Shown in pieces: positions 43,704 to 52,545 of a stretch of DNA of 59,780 nucleotides (position 1 is the first letter of the stretch; each line of letters starts with the position of its first letter). The stretch spans positions 1 to 59,780 of the forward strand of contig RJAE01000017.1 of NCBI GenBank assembly GCA_004000035.1, in the 5' to 3' direction. The position numbers and the translations under genes were made by a program. The notes beneath the pieces were generated by a model. It ran no database searches and was not told where the DNA came from. It saw only the letters and a program-made list of their open reading frames with translations. Source of the stretch: Arthrobacter sulfonylureivorans. GTDB lineage: Bacteria; Actinomycetota; Actinomycetes; Actinomycetales; Micrococcaceae.

Positions 43704-44795
43704 ATGAAGAAGTACACACAAGGAATCCTGGGCCTCACTACTGCCCTGTTTCTGGCAGCCGGCATGACCGCTTGCGGGGGCGGCGGCGGTGGCGGCGGCG
43801 GCGCATCCGAAGGCGGCGGAGGCCAGGCCGAGGGGAAGATCGCGTTCCTGATGCCGGACCGGGCCTCGACCCGCTACGAGCAGCAGGACAGCCCGCTGTT
43901 CAAGGCCAAGGTCATGGAACTGTGCCCCGGCTGTGAAGTGCTCTACCAGAACGCTGATGGGGATGCGAACAAGCAGCAGCAGCAGGCCAACGCCATGATC
44001 ACCCAGGGCGTCAAGGTCCTGGTCCTGGACGCGGTGGACAGCACCGCCGCAGCCTCACTGGTCAGCACCGCGAAGGGCCAAGGCATCAAGGTGGTCACCT
44101 ACGACCGGCCGGTCCCGGACACACCGGCGGATTTCTATGTCTCCTTCGACAACAAGAAGATCGGCAACCTCATCGCCACTGACCTGGTCGAGAAACTCGA
44201 CTCCGAGGGCAAGGAAACCGGCGGCGTGCTGATGGTTAACGGTTCCCCCACCGACCGGGCCGCGCAGCTAATCAAGGAAGGCGCACAGGAAGCCGTCGAT
44301 GCCAGCGACCATAAAGTGCTCGCCTCCTACGACACGCCGGAGTGGCAGCCGTCGAAGGCGCAGGACTGGGTCGCCGGCCAGATCACCCAGTTCGGTGAGG
44401 ACATCACCGGCATCGTGGCCGCCAACGACGGTACGGCCGGCGGCGCGATCGCTGCCCTGAAGGCCGCCGCCGTCTCGCCCTTCCCGCCGGTCACCGGCAA
44501 CGACGCCGAAGTCGCCGCCATCCAGCGGATCATCAGCGGTGACCAGTACAACACGATCTCCAAGCCGATCAAGATCGTTGCAGAGAAATCGGCCGAGGTG
44601 GCTGTTCAGTTGCTGAATGGCGAGACCCCGAAGCCCGACGCGACGCTCTTCGACACCCCGTCCGCGCTGTTCGTGCCGACGGTGGTCACCAAGGAGAACG
44701 TCAAGGAAGTGATTTTCGACAGCGGCATTTACAAGCCTGAAGAGGTCTGCACCGGCGAATACAAGAAGGGCTGCGACGAACTCGACATCAAGTAG
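43704..44795 (+). CDS. Sugar ABC transporter substrate-binding lipoprotein (XylF/RbsB-like)
   Basis: A 363-residue exported lipoprotein. The signal peptide MKKYTQGILGLTTALFLAAG ends in the lipobox GMTAC, then a Gly/Ser-rich tether. The mature part is a periplasmic-binding-protein-1 fold: KIAFLMPDRASTRYEQQDSP, the conserved QAN..ITQGVKVLVLDAVD, YDRPVPDTPADFYVSFDNKK and GIVAANDGTAGGAIAALKAA, which match XylF of D-xylose transporters. AGAGGAG lies just before ATG 43704. The pair of Cys residues in ELCPGCEVLY and EVCTGEYKKGC may form disulfides outside the cell. The ATPase and permease follow. Confidence 0.92.
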   Translation: MKKYTQGILGLTTALFLAAGMTACGGGGGGGGGASEGGGGQAEGKIAFLMPDRASTRYEQQDSPLFKAKVMELCPGCEVLYQNADGDANKQQQQANAMITQGVKVLVLDAVDSTAAASLVSTAKGQGIKVVTYDRPVPDTPADFYVSFDNKKIGNLIATDLVEKLDSEGKETGGVLMVNGSPTDRAAQLIKEGAQEAVDASDHKVLASYDTPEWQPSKAQDWVAGQITQFGEDITGIVAANDGTAGGAIAALKAAAVSPFPPVTGNDAEVAAIQRIISGDQYNTISKPIKIVAEKSAEVAVQLLNGETPKPDATLFDTPSALFVPTVVTKENVKEVIFDSGIYKPEEVCTGEYKKGCDELDIK

Positions 44796-44856
44796 CGCAA
44801 CGGCCGGCGGTGCCGCGGCCACCGCGGTGCCGCCGTCGTAAGGGAAGGGGAAGACA

Positions 44857-45804
44857 GTGTCCACTGTGTCAGCGGAACGGCCGGAGGCAGCAGCTCCGGT
44901 GCTGTCCATGCGAGGCGTGAGCAAGCACTTCGGTGCCGTCGCCGCCTTGACGGACATCGCCCTGGACGTCCACGCCGGCGAAGTCGTTGCCCTCGTCGGC
45001 GATAACGGCGCCGGAAAGTCGACCCTGGTCAAGATCCTCGCGGGGGTGCATCCGCAGGACAACGGAACCGTGAACTTCGACGGCAAGGACGTGACCATCC
45101 ACTCGCCGGTGGATTCTATTGCGCTGGGCATCGCCACCGTGTTCCAGGACCTCGCCCTCTGCGACAATCTCACCGTCGTGGACAACCTCTTCCTCGGCCG
45201 GGAGCTGGGGCCATGGCGGCTGAACGAAGTGGAGATGGAGGTCCAGTCTTGGAAGCTGCTACGCCAGCTCTCGGCGAAGATCCCCTCCGTCCGCATCGCC
45301 GTCGCTTCCCTCTCCGGTGGCCAGCGGCAGACGGTCGCCATCGCACGGTCGCTGCTCGGCAGCCCCAAGCTCATCATCCTCGACGAGCCCACGGCCGCCC
45401 TCGGCGTGGCGCAGACGGCCGAGGTGCTGAATCTGGTGGAGCGGGTGCGCGAAAACGGCCTCGCGGTGATCATGGTCAGCCACAACATGCAGGACGTCCA
45501 AGCCGTCGCCGACCGCGTTGCGGTGCTGCGGCTGGGGAAGAACAACGGCACGTTCCGGACGAAGGACGTGTCTACCGATGACCTGATCGCGGCCATCACC
45601 GGCGCCACCGACAACGTGGTGACTCAGCGTGCCGCGCAAACCGGTGCCGCAGCCTCGGCCAGCGCGAACGAGACGGCAGCCGAGGCTGAAGGACCAGGCG
45701 GGCTAGACGGACCAGGCGGCGGCTCGCTGCCGCCAGGTCAGGCGGCCGGAAACGCGGATCAACCCGGATCCGGGGCAGCATCGGAAGAAGGGACAGCACC
45801 ATGA
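44857..45804 (+). CDS. Sugar ABC transporter ATP-binding protein (single-domain XylG/FrcA-like)
   Basis: A 315-residue ATPase with one ABC domain: Walker A GDNGAGKST (about 47-55), Q-loop in TVFQDLALCDNLTVVDNLFL, signature LSGGQRQTVAIARSL, Walker B KLIILDEPTAALG and the switch His in VIMVSHNMQDV. Monosaccharide ABC ATPases usually have two tandem domains (about 500 residues); single-domain FrcA-type versions form homodimers. The last 60 residues, from about 255, are Ala/Gly/Ser-rich and probably disordered (AAASASANETAAEAEGPGGL), unlike usual members. The GTG start at 44857 has AAGGGGAAG upstream. The stop overlaps the permease start. Confidence 0.92.
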   Translation: MSTVSAERPEAAAPVLSMRGVSKHFGAVAALTDIALDVHAGEVVALVGDNGAGKSTLVKILAGVHPQDNGTVNFDGKDVTIHSPVDSIALGIATVFQDLALCDNLTVVDNLFLGRELGPWRLNEVEMEVQSWKLLRQLSAKIPSVRIAVASLSGGQRQTVAIARSLLGSPKLIILDEPTAALGVAQTAEVLNLVERVRENGLAVIMVSHNMQDVQAVADRVAVLRLGKNNGTFRTKDVSTDDLIAAITGATDNVVTQRAAQTGAAASASANETAAEAEGPGGLDGPGGGSLPPGQAAGNADQPGSGAASEEGTAP

Positions 45805-47057
45805 CAACGAATGAGGCCAGCCCGGTCGTCCCGATGGCCACCGACCTGCAGGACGAACGGCTGATCCGGACCGAAGGCTTTAAGGGCGCCGTCAAGGTCG
45901 GGGTCAACCGGGTCCGCGGCGGCGATCTGGGCGTGCTGCCCATCATCGTCGGACTGCTGATCATCTGGACCATTTTCCAGGCCCTCAACCCGTTCTTCCT
46001 CTCCAGCGCCAACCTGGTCAACCTGCTCCTGGAAAGCGCCGCCGTCGGCGTCATCGCGTTGGGCATCGTCTGCGTCCTGCTGGTCGGCGAGATCGATCTG
46101 TCCGTCGGCTCCGTCAGCGGCCTGTCGGCCGCGATCGTCGGCGTCACCTTCATCAAGCTGGACTGGCCGATCTGGCTGGCGGTCCTGACGGCGCTCGCCA
46201 CCGGCGCTGTCATCGGTCTGGTCTATTCGCTGGTCTACACCAAGTTCGGCGTGCCGTCCTTCGTGATCACGCTGGCCGGCTTGCTCGGCTTCCTCGGCGT
46301 GCAACTGTGGGTGCTCGGCGTCGAGGGCACCATCAATCTGCCGTTCGACTCCTTCCTGGTCTGGTTCGGACAGCAGGCATTCGTGCCGGCCTGGCTGTCC
46401 TACGTGTTGGCGGCCCTCGGCGTGGCAGGCTTCTTCCTCAGCCAGCTCACGCTCTCCCGCCAGCGAGTCAAGAACGGCCTGTCCGGAAGGCCGATGCGGC
46501 TGGTGGTGATCCAGACGGTGGTACTGGCGGTGATCCTGTTCTTCGCGGTGTGGTACCTGAACCAGGCCCGCGGCGTCGGCTGGATGTTCGTTTTCTTCGC
46601 CGCCTTGGTGCTGGTGATGCACTACGCCTTCACCCGGACCCAGTGGGGGCGTTCCGTCTACGCCGTCGGTGGCAACCGGGAGGCGGCCCGGCGGGCCGGC
46701 ATCGGCGTCAACCGCATCTACGTGTCCATCTTCGTCCTGTGCTCGACGTTTGCGGCCGTCGGCGGCATGCTGGCTGCCGGCCGGCTGGCAGCCTCGGCGC
46801 AGAGCAGCGGCACCGGCGACGTGAACCTGAACGCCATCGCCGCCGCGGTGATCGGCGGGACCAGCCTGTTCGGCGGCCGCGGCTCGGCATTTTCCGCCCT
46901 GCTGGGCATCCTGGTCATCCAGTCCATTTCCAGCGGCCTGACCCTGCTCAACCTTGAGTCCTCCTTCCGCTACATGATCACCGGCCTGGTGCTGCTGCTG
47001 GCCGTGATCCTCGACGCCGTATCACGCAAGTCCCGTACCTCGCACGGCCGCGCCTAG
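45801..47057 (+). CDS. Sugar ABC transporter permease (XylH-like)
   Basis: A 418-residue membrane protein of the BPD_transp_2 family. It has a long soluble N-terminus (1-45), then about ten TM helices. Conserved parts are ALGIVCVLLVGEIDLSVGSV, which carries the family's DLSVG motif, FGVPSFVITLAGLLGFLGVQ, and the coupling segment YAVGGNREAARRAGIGVNRI, which contacts the ATPase. The C-terminal part has AAAVIGGTSLFGGRGS, a typical family motif. It overlaps the ATPase gene by 4 nt and the kinase start by 1 nt, so the operon is tightly coupled. Confidence 0.93.
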   Translation: MTTNEASPVVPMATDLQDERLIRTEGFKGAVKVGVNRVRGGDLGVLPIIVGLLIIWTIFQALNPFFLSSANLVNLLLESAAVGVIALGIVCVLLVGEIDLSVGSVSGLSAAIVGVTFIKLDWPIWLAVLTALATGAVIGLVYSLVYTKFGVPSFVITLAGLLGFLGVQLWVLGVEGTINLPFDSFLVWFGQQAFVPAWLSYVLAALGVAGFFLSQLTLSRQRVKNGLSGRPMRLVVIQTVVLAVILFFAVWYLNQARGVGWMFVFFAALVLVMHYAFTRTQWGRSVYAVGGNREAARRAGIGVNRIYVSIFVLCSTFAAVGGMLAAGRLAASAQSSGTGDVNLNAIAAAVIGGTSLFGGRGSAFSALLGILVIQSISSGLTLLNLESSFRYMITGLVLLLAVILDAVSRKSRTSHGRA

Positions 47058-48562
47058 TGGCCGGCCGCTTGAGCGACATGTTCCTCGGCGTCGATATCGG
47101 CACGGGCAGCAGCAAAGCGGTGCTGACCGACGCCGCGGGTGTGGTCCTCGACAGCGCCACGGTCATGCACGACGTCTCTTACCCGCGGCCGGGCTGGGCG
47201 GAGTTCGACGCCGAGGGCGGCGCGTGGGAAGAGGTGGTCCGGCTCTGCCGGGAGCTCTTCTCCCGGAACGACGCCGGTGCGCTCGCCGGCGTGTGCGTCA
47301 GCGCGATGGGTCCCTGCCTGGTGGTCACAGACGAGAACCTGACCCCGCTGCGGCCGGCGATCCTGTACGGTATCGACGCGCGCGCCGTCGTCGAAATCCG
47401 CGAACTCACCGAGGAGTTCGGCGCCGAGGCGATCTTTCGCGATGCAGGGAAGGTGCTCTCGTCCCAGGCCGTGGGACCGAAGCTCCGCTGGCTGCGCAAC
47501 CGGGAACCGGAGGTCTTCGCCCGCGCCCGGAACTGGCACAGCCTGAACTCCTTCATCCTGGCCAAGCTGACCGGCGAGCTGGTTGTGGACCACCACACCG
47601 CCAGCCAGTGCGATCCGCTCTACGACCTCCGCGGAAACCGGTGGAATCCGGAACGGTACGACGCCGTCGCCGGCCATCTGCCGCAGCCCCGGCTGGCCTG
47701 GCCTGCCGAGGTAAGCGGCCGGGTCCATCGCCAAGCGGCCGACGCGACCGGGCTGCCGGAAGGCGTGCCGGTTTGCGCGGGCACCGTCGATGCCTGGGCC
47801 GAGGCGTTCAGCGCCGGCGTCCGGCAGCCGGGCGACCTCATGCTGATGTACGGCTCCACCATGTTCTTCGTCCAGGTCCTCGGGGAGTTCCGCGCCGAAC
47901 CCAAGCTCTGGACCACGGCCGGTGTGGACCCGGGGTCCCTGACGCTGGCCGCGGGGATGTCCACGTCCGGCAGCCTGACCACCTGGCTGCAGCGGCTGTT
48001 CGGCGACGTCCCTTTCGAGCAACTCGTGGCTGAGGCCGCCGCCGCTCCCCCGGGTTCCGACGGACTGCTGCTGCTGCCCTACTTTGCCGGCGAACGAACG
48101 CCCGTTTTCGACCCCGACGCCCGCGGCCTGATCACCGGATTGTCGCTGCGCCACGGCCGTGGGCACCTGTTCCGTGCAGCGTATGAGGGCATTGGCTTCG
48201 GCATCCGGCAGATCCTGGAGTACCTCGAGAACTCCGGCGAACCGATCCGGCGCGTTGCTGCCGTCGGCGGAGGCACCAAGGCCAGGCTCTGGACAGAGAT
48301 CGTCAGCAACATCACGGGACGCGAGCAACTGGTTCCGGAACAGACCATCGGTGCCAGCTACGGGGACGCGCTGCTCGCCGCCATCGGGACCGGTGCCGTG
48401 CCCGCCGCGACCGACTGGGCCCGGCCGGCGGCGACGGTGAAGCCCGATCCTGCCACCGCCCCGCTCTACGAAAAGCTCTACGGCACCTACGGGCTCCTGT
48501 ACCCGTCGAACCGGGAGCACATGCACGTGCTCGCCGCCCTGCAGGAGCCGGCGAACGAGTAA
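47057..48562 (+). CDS. FGGY-family carbohydrate kinase (xylulokinase-like)
   Basis: A 501-residue kinase with the actin-like FGGY fold. The N-terminal phosphate motif FLGVDIGTGSSKAVLTDAAG and PRPGWAEFDAEG are followed by the catalytic Asp in AGTVDAWAEAFSAGV. The C-terminal half contains LLLLPYFAGERTPVFDPDAR and AAVGGGTKARLWTEIVSNIT, the FGGY signature 2 region, then ASYGDALLAAIG. The closest family by motif order is xylulokinase/XylB-like. With a polyol dehydrogenase and a XylF-like binding protein the likely route is polyol to ketose to ketose phosphate. GTG 47057 shares one base with the permease stop. Confidence 0.92.
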   Translation: MAGRLSDMFLGVDIGTGSSKAVLTDAAGVVLDSATVMHDVSYPRPGWAEFDAEGGAWEEVVRLCRELFSRNDAGALAGVCVSAMGPCLVVTDENLTPLRPAILYGIDARAVVEIRELTEEFGAEAIFRDAGKVLSSQAVGPKLRWLRNREPEVFARARNWHSLNSFILAKLTGELVVDHHTASQCDPLYDLRGNRWNPERYDAVAGHLPQPRLAWPAEVSGRVHRQAADATGLPEGVPVCAGTVDAWAEAFSAGVRQPGDLMLMYGSTMFFVQVLGEFRAEPKLWTTAGVDPGSLTLAAGMSTSGSLTTWLQRLFGDVPFEQLVAEAAAAPPGSDGLLLLPYFAGERTPVFDPDARGLITGLSLRHGRGHLFRAAYEGIGFGIRQILEYLENSGEPIRRVAAVGGGTKARLWTEIVSNITGREQLVPEQTIGASYGDALLAAIGTGAVPAATDWARPAATVKPDPATAPLYEKLYGTYGLLYPSNREHMHVLAALQEPANE

Positions 48563-48577
48563 GAGGCTGGCAAGCGC

Positions 48578-49300
48578 ATGAGAATCCTGGTCACCGGTTC
48601 AGCCGACGGCCTCGGACGGGCTGCAGCGGATGCCCTGCTGTCCGCCGGCAACGACGTCGTCGTGCACGCCCGCAATGAGGACCGGGCGGCCGTCCTCGAC
48701 CCACTGGTCAACCGGGGCGCGGACATGGTTGTGGGCGATTTCAGCGACCGCGAGGCGGTGCGGCGGATTGCAGCGGAACTGATCGGCCGGGACCCGCTCG
48801 ATGCAGTGATCCACAACGCCGGCGTCTGGAGTGGACGGGCGGTGATGCCGGTGAACATCATCGCCCCCTATCTCCTCACGGCGCTCCTCCACGGACCACA
48901 GCGACACGTGTATGTGAGCAGCGGTTCGCACTTCGCAGGGCGTCCATCGCTTGCCGGGGTTGACTGGCAGGGCAGGACGTCGGGCTCCTACTCGGAGAGC
49001 AAGCTGTTCGTCACCACGTTGGCGGTGGCGCTCGCCCGCCTGCACCCCGAACTGCTCAGCAATGCCGTGGACCCCGGCTGGGTCCCCACCAAGATGGGCG
49101 GACCCGGCGCTCCCGACAACCTGGATCTCGGGCACCAGACCCAGGAATGGCTCGCAACCAGCGATCAGCCCGAGGCGCTTACCACCGGAGGGTACTGGTA
49201 CCACCGACAGCGGCAGCAACCGCATAGCGCAGTCAACGACCGTGCCTTCCAAGACCAACTCCTCCAAGCGCTCGCCGAGGAAACCGGCACCCCGCTCTAA
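48578..49300 (+). CDS. Short-chain dehydrogenase/reductase
   Basis: A 240-residue SDR starting MRILVTGSADGLGRAAADAL, with the TGxxxGxG cofactor motif in slightly changed form (TGSADGLG). DAVIHNAGVWSG is the NNAG-equivalent, and the catalytic Ser and Tyr-x3-Lys are VYVSSGSHFAG and SGSYSESKLF. It follows the kinase by 15 bp on the same strand and is probably the last gene of the polyol operon. NADP preference is suggested by ARNEDR after strand two. The substrate may be a sugar derivative, but this is inferred from position only. Confidence 0.88.
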   Translation: MRILVTGSADGLGRAAADALLSAGNDVVVHARNEDRAAVLDPLVNRGADMVVGDFSDREAVRRIAAELIGRDPLDAVIHNAGVWSGRAVMPVNIIAPYLLTALLHGPQRHVYVSSGSHFAGRPSLAGVDWQGRTSGSYSESKLFVTTLAVALARLHPELLSNAVDPGWVPTKMGGPGAPDNLDLGHQTQEWLATSDQPEALTTGGYWYHRQRQQPHSAVNDRAFQDQLLQALAEETGTPL

Positions 49301-49472
49301 CCCGAGGCTGGCAGCCGGGTTTCCTGCGGGAGACTGCGCTTAGTCTCACCCCGCGAGGGCCTCCGAATACTGAACGAATGTGAGCCAACGCGTAGCCGTA
49401 GGCAGGCTGCGTCGCCGGTGAAGGGGCGACACTTTCCCATTGAGATGCTCGCCGCCCCCGTATACTCGAAGC

Positions 49473-49547
49473 ATGCTGATCACCCGCTACCACCGTGGCT
49501 TCCATGCCGAGCAGTCCGCCGTCGAGCAGTGCGGGGGCGGTCTGTGA
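49473..49547 (+). CDS. Possible 24-residue leaderless leader peptide before the DUF808 gene
   Basis: ATG 49473 opens a 24-codon frame (MLITRYHRGFHAEQSAVEQC plus GGGL) whose TGA overlaps the GTG start of the DUF808 gene (GTGA). TATACT at 49461-49466 ends 6 bp before the ATG, the spacing of a leaderless start. The arrangement would couple translation of the downstream gene to this peptide. It has no recognised family and includes no run of regulatory codons. Confidence 0.4.
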   Translation: MLITRYHRGFHAEQSAVEQCGGGL

Positions 49548-50566
49548 GCGGCGGTCTCGTCGCACTGCTCGACGACGTCGCAGCCTTGGCACGCATAGCG
49601 GCCGCCTCGCTGGACGACGTCGCGGCCGGGGCCGCCAAAGCGGGCACCAAGGCCGCCGGCGTGGTGATCGACGACGCCGCCGTCACCCCGCAGTACGTGT
49701 CCGGGGCGGACCCGTCCCGCGAACTACCGATGATCAAGCGGATCTTCTGGGGCTCGCTGCGGAACAAGCTGTTGATCATCCTGCCGGCGCTGCTGCTCAT
49801 CAGCGCCTTCATCCCGGCGGTCATCCCGTTCATCCTCATGCTGGGCGGCACCTACCTCTGCTACGAGGGTGCCGAGAAGGTCTGGCACAAGCTCCGGGGC
49901 CACCACTCGGCCGAAAAGGCGCCGGCCGTCGAACGCGGCCCGGAGGCGGAGGCGAAGGTCACCAAGGGCGCCATCACCACCGACTTCATCCTGTCCTGCG
50001 AGATCATGGTCATCTCGATGAACGAAGTGGCCGACCAGTCCCTGTGGGTCCGCGCGCTCATCCTCGTCGTCGTGGCGATCGCGATCACGGTGCTCGTGTA
50101 CGGCGCCGTCGCCCTCATCGTCAAGATGGATGACATCGGCCTGCACCTGACCACCAAGGACTCCGCGGGCTCGCAGCGCTTCGGAGAACTGCTCGTCAAG
50201 GGCATGCCCGCGGTGCTGGGCGCCATAACCTTCGTCGGGACCATCGCGATGCTCTGGGTCGGGGGCCACATCATGCTCCAGGGTGCGCACGACCTCGGCT
50301 GGCACGCTCCCTATGACCTGGTCCACGTCCTCGAAGCCCCGTTCGCCGGGATCGCGGTGGTCGGCGGCTCCCTGGCGTGGCTCGTGAACACCCTGTGCTC
50401 GGCCGTCCTCGGACTCGCTTGGGGCCTCGTCATCATGGCGATCCTGCACCCGCTGCTCAAGGTGCTGCCGTTCGGCAAGAAGAAGGCCGGGCACGAAGAG
50501 GGCGACGCACACTCCGCCGTCACCGGCTCTCGGCCGTCGGAACGCGACGCCGATACCGCCCCCTAG
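49544..50566 (+). CDS. DUF808 family inner-membrane protein (YedI-like)
   Basis: The 340-residue protein aligns from its GTG start with E. coli YedI: VSGGLVALLDDVAALARIAA, then KAAGVVIDDAAVTPQYVSGA and RELPMIKRIFWGSLRNKLLI, followed by TM segments including ALLLISAFIPAVIPFILMLG and a loop YLCYEGAEKVWHK. Further helices carry DFILSCEIMVISMNEVADQS and GTIAMLWVGGHIMLQGAHDL. Function is unknown. The C-terminal 30 residues are charged (FGKKKAGHEEGDAHSAVT) and extend past YedI length. It may be co-expressed with the short ORF before it, and follows the polyol operon by about 240 bp. Confidence 0.9.
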   Translation: MSGGLVALLDDVAALARIAAASLDDVAAGAAKAGTKAAGVVIDDAAVTPQYVSGADPSRELPMIKRIFWGSLRNKLLIILPALLLISAFIPAVIPFILMLGGTYLCYEGAEKVWHKLRGHHSAEKAPAVERGPEAEAKVTKGAITTDFILSCEIMVISMNEVADQSLWVRALILVVVAIAITVLVYGAVALIVKMDDIGLHLTTKDSAGSQRFGELLVKGMPAVLGAITFVGTIAMLWVGGHIMLQGAHDLGWHAPYDLVHVLEAPFAGIAVVGGSLAWLVNTLCSAVLGLAWGLVIMAILHPLLKVLPFGKKKAGHEEGDAHSAVTGSRPSERDADTAP

Positions 50567-50648
50567 CTCATACCCACCGACCGGCTGGCTCCCCGGCTGA
50601 GTTCCTCCCCCAGCAGCGATAGCGATGAGGAGATTTCCTCATCATCAC

Positions 50649-51488
50649 CTAGGCGTTATCGATAGCCATCGAGGAGGACAGCTCGCGGTGGGCGTCGACC
50701 TGGTCGAGGAGCAGTTGGGCCTTCCGCTCGACGCCAGCGACAACATCTGCTCCCGCGACGAAGCGCAGCGGTGGGGTCTTCAGTGCGGCGATGGCGACGA
50801 GGGCAGCGCCAAGCTTGGCTGGGTCCCCGCCCTGCTGCCCGTTCATGCTCTTCCAATCGGCGATGGTCTGGGCGGTGCGCTCGGCGTAGTCGTCGATGGA
50901 CAGTTCGGGCCAAATGGAGGACGCGCCCTCGACAAGGAGTTCGGTGCGGAAGAAGCCGGGTTCGACGATGGAGGTGTGAATGCCGTAGGGGGAGAGGTCG
51001 TACTGGAGGGATTCCATCCACCCTTCGAGGGCAAACTTCGATGCGGCGTAGGCGGCGCAGAACTCCTGCCCGATGATGCCAGCGGCAGAGGTGATGGTGA
51101 TGACGTGCCCGCTGCGCTGCTGGCGCATGACCGGCAAGATCGCCCGAGTGACGTTCAGCGGGCCGAAGAAGTTCGTTTCCATCTGCTTGCGGAACTGCTC
51201 GTCGCTGATCTCCTCGAAGTAGCCGGCGTAAAAGTTGCCCGCGTTGTTGACGAGAACGTCAATGCCCCCGAAGTGGCCAACGGCTGCCTCGGCGGCGGTA
51301 GCCGACGCAGCCGCATCGGTGATGTCCAGCGAGAGGGCGAGAAGGTTCTCGTCTTCGCCGAGAGCGGCGGTGACTTTGGCTGCGTCTCGGGCGGTGGCCA
51401 CGACGCTGTGGCCGGCGTCGAGAGCCGCCTTGGCCAGGTCGACGCCCATGCCGCGGGCTGCTCCGGTGATGAACCAAACGTTGGTCAT
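50649..51488 (-). CDS. SDR-family oxidoreductase
   Basis: A 279-residue short-chain dehydrogenase starting MTNVWFITGAARGMGVDLAK (TGAARGMG cofactor loop). DVLVNNAGNFYAGYFEEISD carries the NNAG motif; the catalytic Ser is in VITITSAAGIIG and YxxxK in CAAYAASKFALEGW. The C-terminal SSIWPELSIDDYAERTAQTI is typical of the 'classical' SDR oxidoreductases that sit beside XRE regulators. It is divergent from the XRE-type regulator at 51637, with a palindrome in the gap, so it is probably repressed by that protein. The substrate is unknown. Confidence 0.9.
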   Translation of the reverse strand: MTNVWFITGAARGMGVDLAKAALDAGHSVVATARDAAKVTAALGEDENLLALSLDITDAAASATAAEAAVGHFGGIDVLVNNAGNFYAGYFEEISDEQFRKQMETNFFGPLNVTRAILPVMRQQRSGHVITITSAAGIIGQEFCAAYAASKFALEGWMESLQYDLSPYGIHTSIVEPGFFRTELLVEGASSIWPELSIDDYAERTAQTIADWKSMNGQQGGDPAKLGAALVAIAALKTPPLRFVAGADVVAGVERKAQLLLDQVDAHRELSSSMAIDNA

Positions 51489-51577
51489 GGTGATGCCTTT
51501 CTCAAGTCCTAGCCGGCCCGTTCGGGGCGGCTGATGTTTCAAGTCAACAGGCCGGTGCCATGGTTAGCGAGACCCTG

Positions 51578-51608
51578 TCTAGAGGTTCCCCAGCAGGACC
51601 CCTCTAGA
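51578..51608. promoter_or_regulatory. Palindrome between divergent SDR and XRE genes
   Basis: TCTAGAGG at 51578-51585 and CCTCTAGA at 51601-51608 are exact inverted repeats with 15 bp between. The right arm lies 28 bp upstream of the regulator ATG, where TACCTT (51624-51629) ends 7 bp before the start as a possible leaderless -10. Likely operator of the XRE protein. Confidence 0.6.
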
Positions 51609-51636
51609 ACTCTCGATCGGGGGTACCTTCGACTCC

Positions 51637-52545
51637 ATGGACAACCAGGACGACCTCAGCAAGTTCCTTATCTCGCGTCGGGCCAAGCTGAGCCTGCAGA
51701 AAGCGGGCCTGCCCGACTTCGGCGGAAGGCGCCGCGTTCCCGGTCTGCGACGAGAAGAAGTCGCTCTCCTGGCCGGCATGAGTTCCGAGTACTACAAACG
51801 CCTCGAACGGGGCAACGCCAAAGGAGTGTCGGAGGCCGTGATCGATGGGGTCAGCCGCGCCCTCCAGTTGGATTCGGCCGAGCACTCACATCTATACGAA
51901 CTGATCCGCTCAGCCAATGCCGGAGCCCGCCCTCAAAACAGGCGCCGCCCTGCACGCGAATCACAGATTAATCCGAGCCTGCGGCAGACCATCGACGCCA
52001 TGTCGACCGTCCCGGTGTTCGTGCAGAACGGCCGGCTCGACGCAGTTGCCACCAATCGACTCGGCCGGGCTCTCTTCACGGAGATGTTCAACGACTCCCG
52101 ACAGCCGGTGAACGCCGCGCGCTTCGTGTTCCTCGACGCCAAGGCGCAGACGTTCTACCGGGACTGGGAAGCCAACACCCGCCAGATCGTCGCCCTCCTC
52201 CGTGTCGAAGCGGGCCGCTCCCCCTACGACCGCCAGCTCAGCGACCTCGTCGGCGAGCTCTCAACCCGTAGCGACCTCTTCCGCAAGCTGTGGGGAGCAC
52301 ACGATGTCCGCGAGCACCGGGCCGGACTCAAGAGCGTCCACCATCCCGTCGTCGGCGACCTCGACCTGACCTACCTCGGGCTGGACCTCGCCTCCGACCA
52401 CCGCCTCCAGATGCTGGTGTTCTCTGCGGAGCCAGGCTCAGCGTCCCACGACGGGCTGCAACTGCTGGCGAATTGGGCGAACACACACGGTGTCGGCCCG
52501 AATGCCAACGACAAGGCAGCGCCTGACCTAAACATTGGAAATTGA
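51637..52545 (+). CDS. XRE-family regulator with MmyB-like ligand domain
   Basis: A 302-residue protein. The N-terminal Cro/C1 HTH (about 30-80) contains GGRRRVPGLRREEVALLAGM and SSEYYKRLERG, the hallmark of this regulator group. The C-terminal part (about 110-285) is the PAS-like MmyB domain that binds a fatty acid or similar ligand: SLRQTIDAMSTVPVFVQNGR, DAVATNRLGRALF, and the ending GDLDLTYLGLDLASDHRLQM, then a VFSAEPGSASHDGL segment. Such proteins normally repress a divergent SDR gene, exactly as found here. Confidence 0.93.
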   Translation: MDNQDDLSKFLISRRAKLSLQKAGLPDFGGRRRVPGLRREEVALLAGMSSEYYKRLERGNAKGVSEAVIDGVSRALQLDSAEHSHLYELIRSANAGARPQNRRRPARESQINPSLRQTIDAMSTVPVFVQNGRLDAVATNRLGRALFTEMFNDSRQPVNAARFVFLDAKAQTFYRDWEANTRQIVALLRVEAGRSPYDRQLSDLVGELSTRSDLFRKLWGAHDVREHRAGLKSVHHPVVGDLDLTYLGLDLASDHRLQMLVFSAEPGSASHDGLQLLANWANTHGVGPNANDKAAPDLNIGN

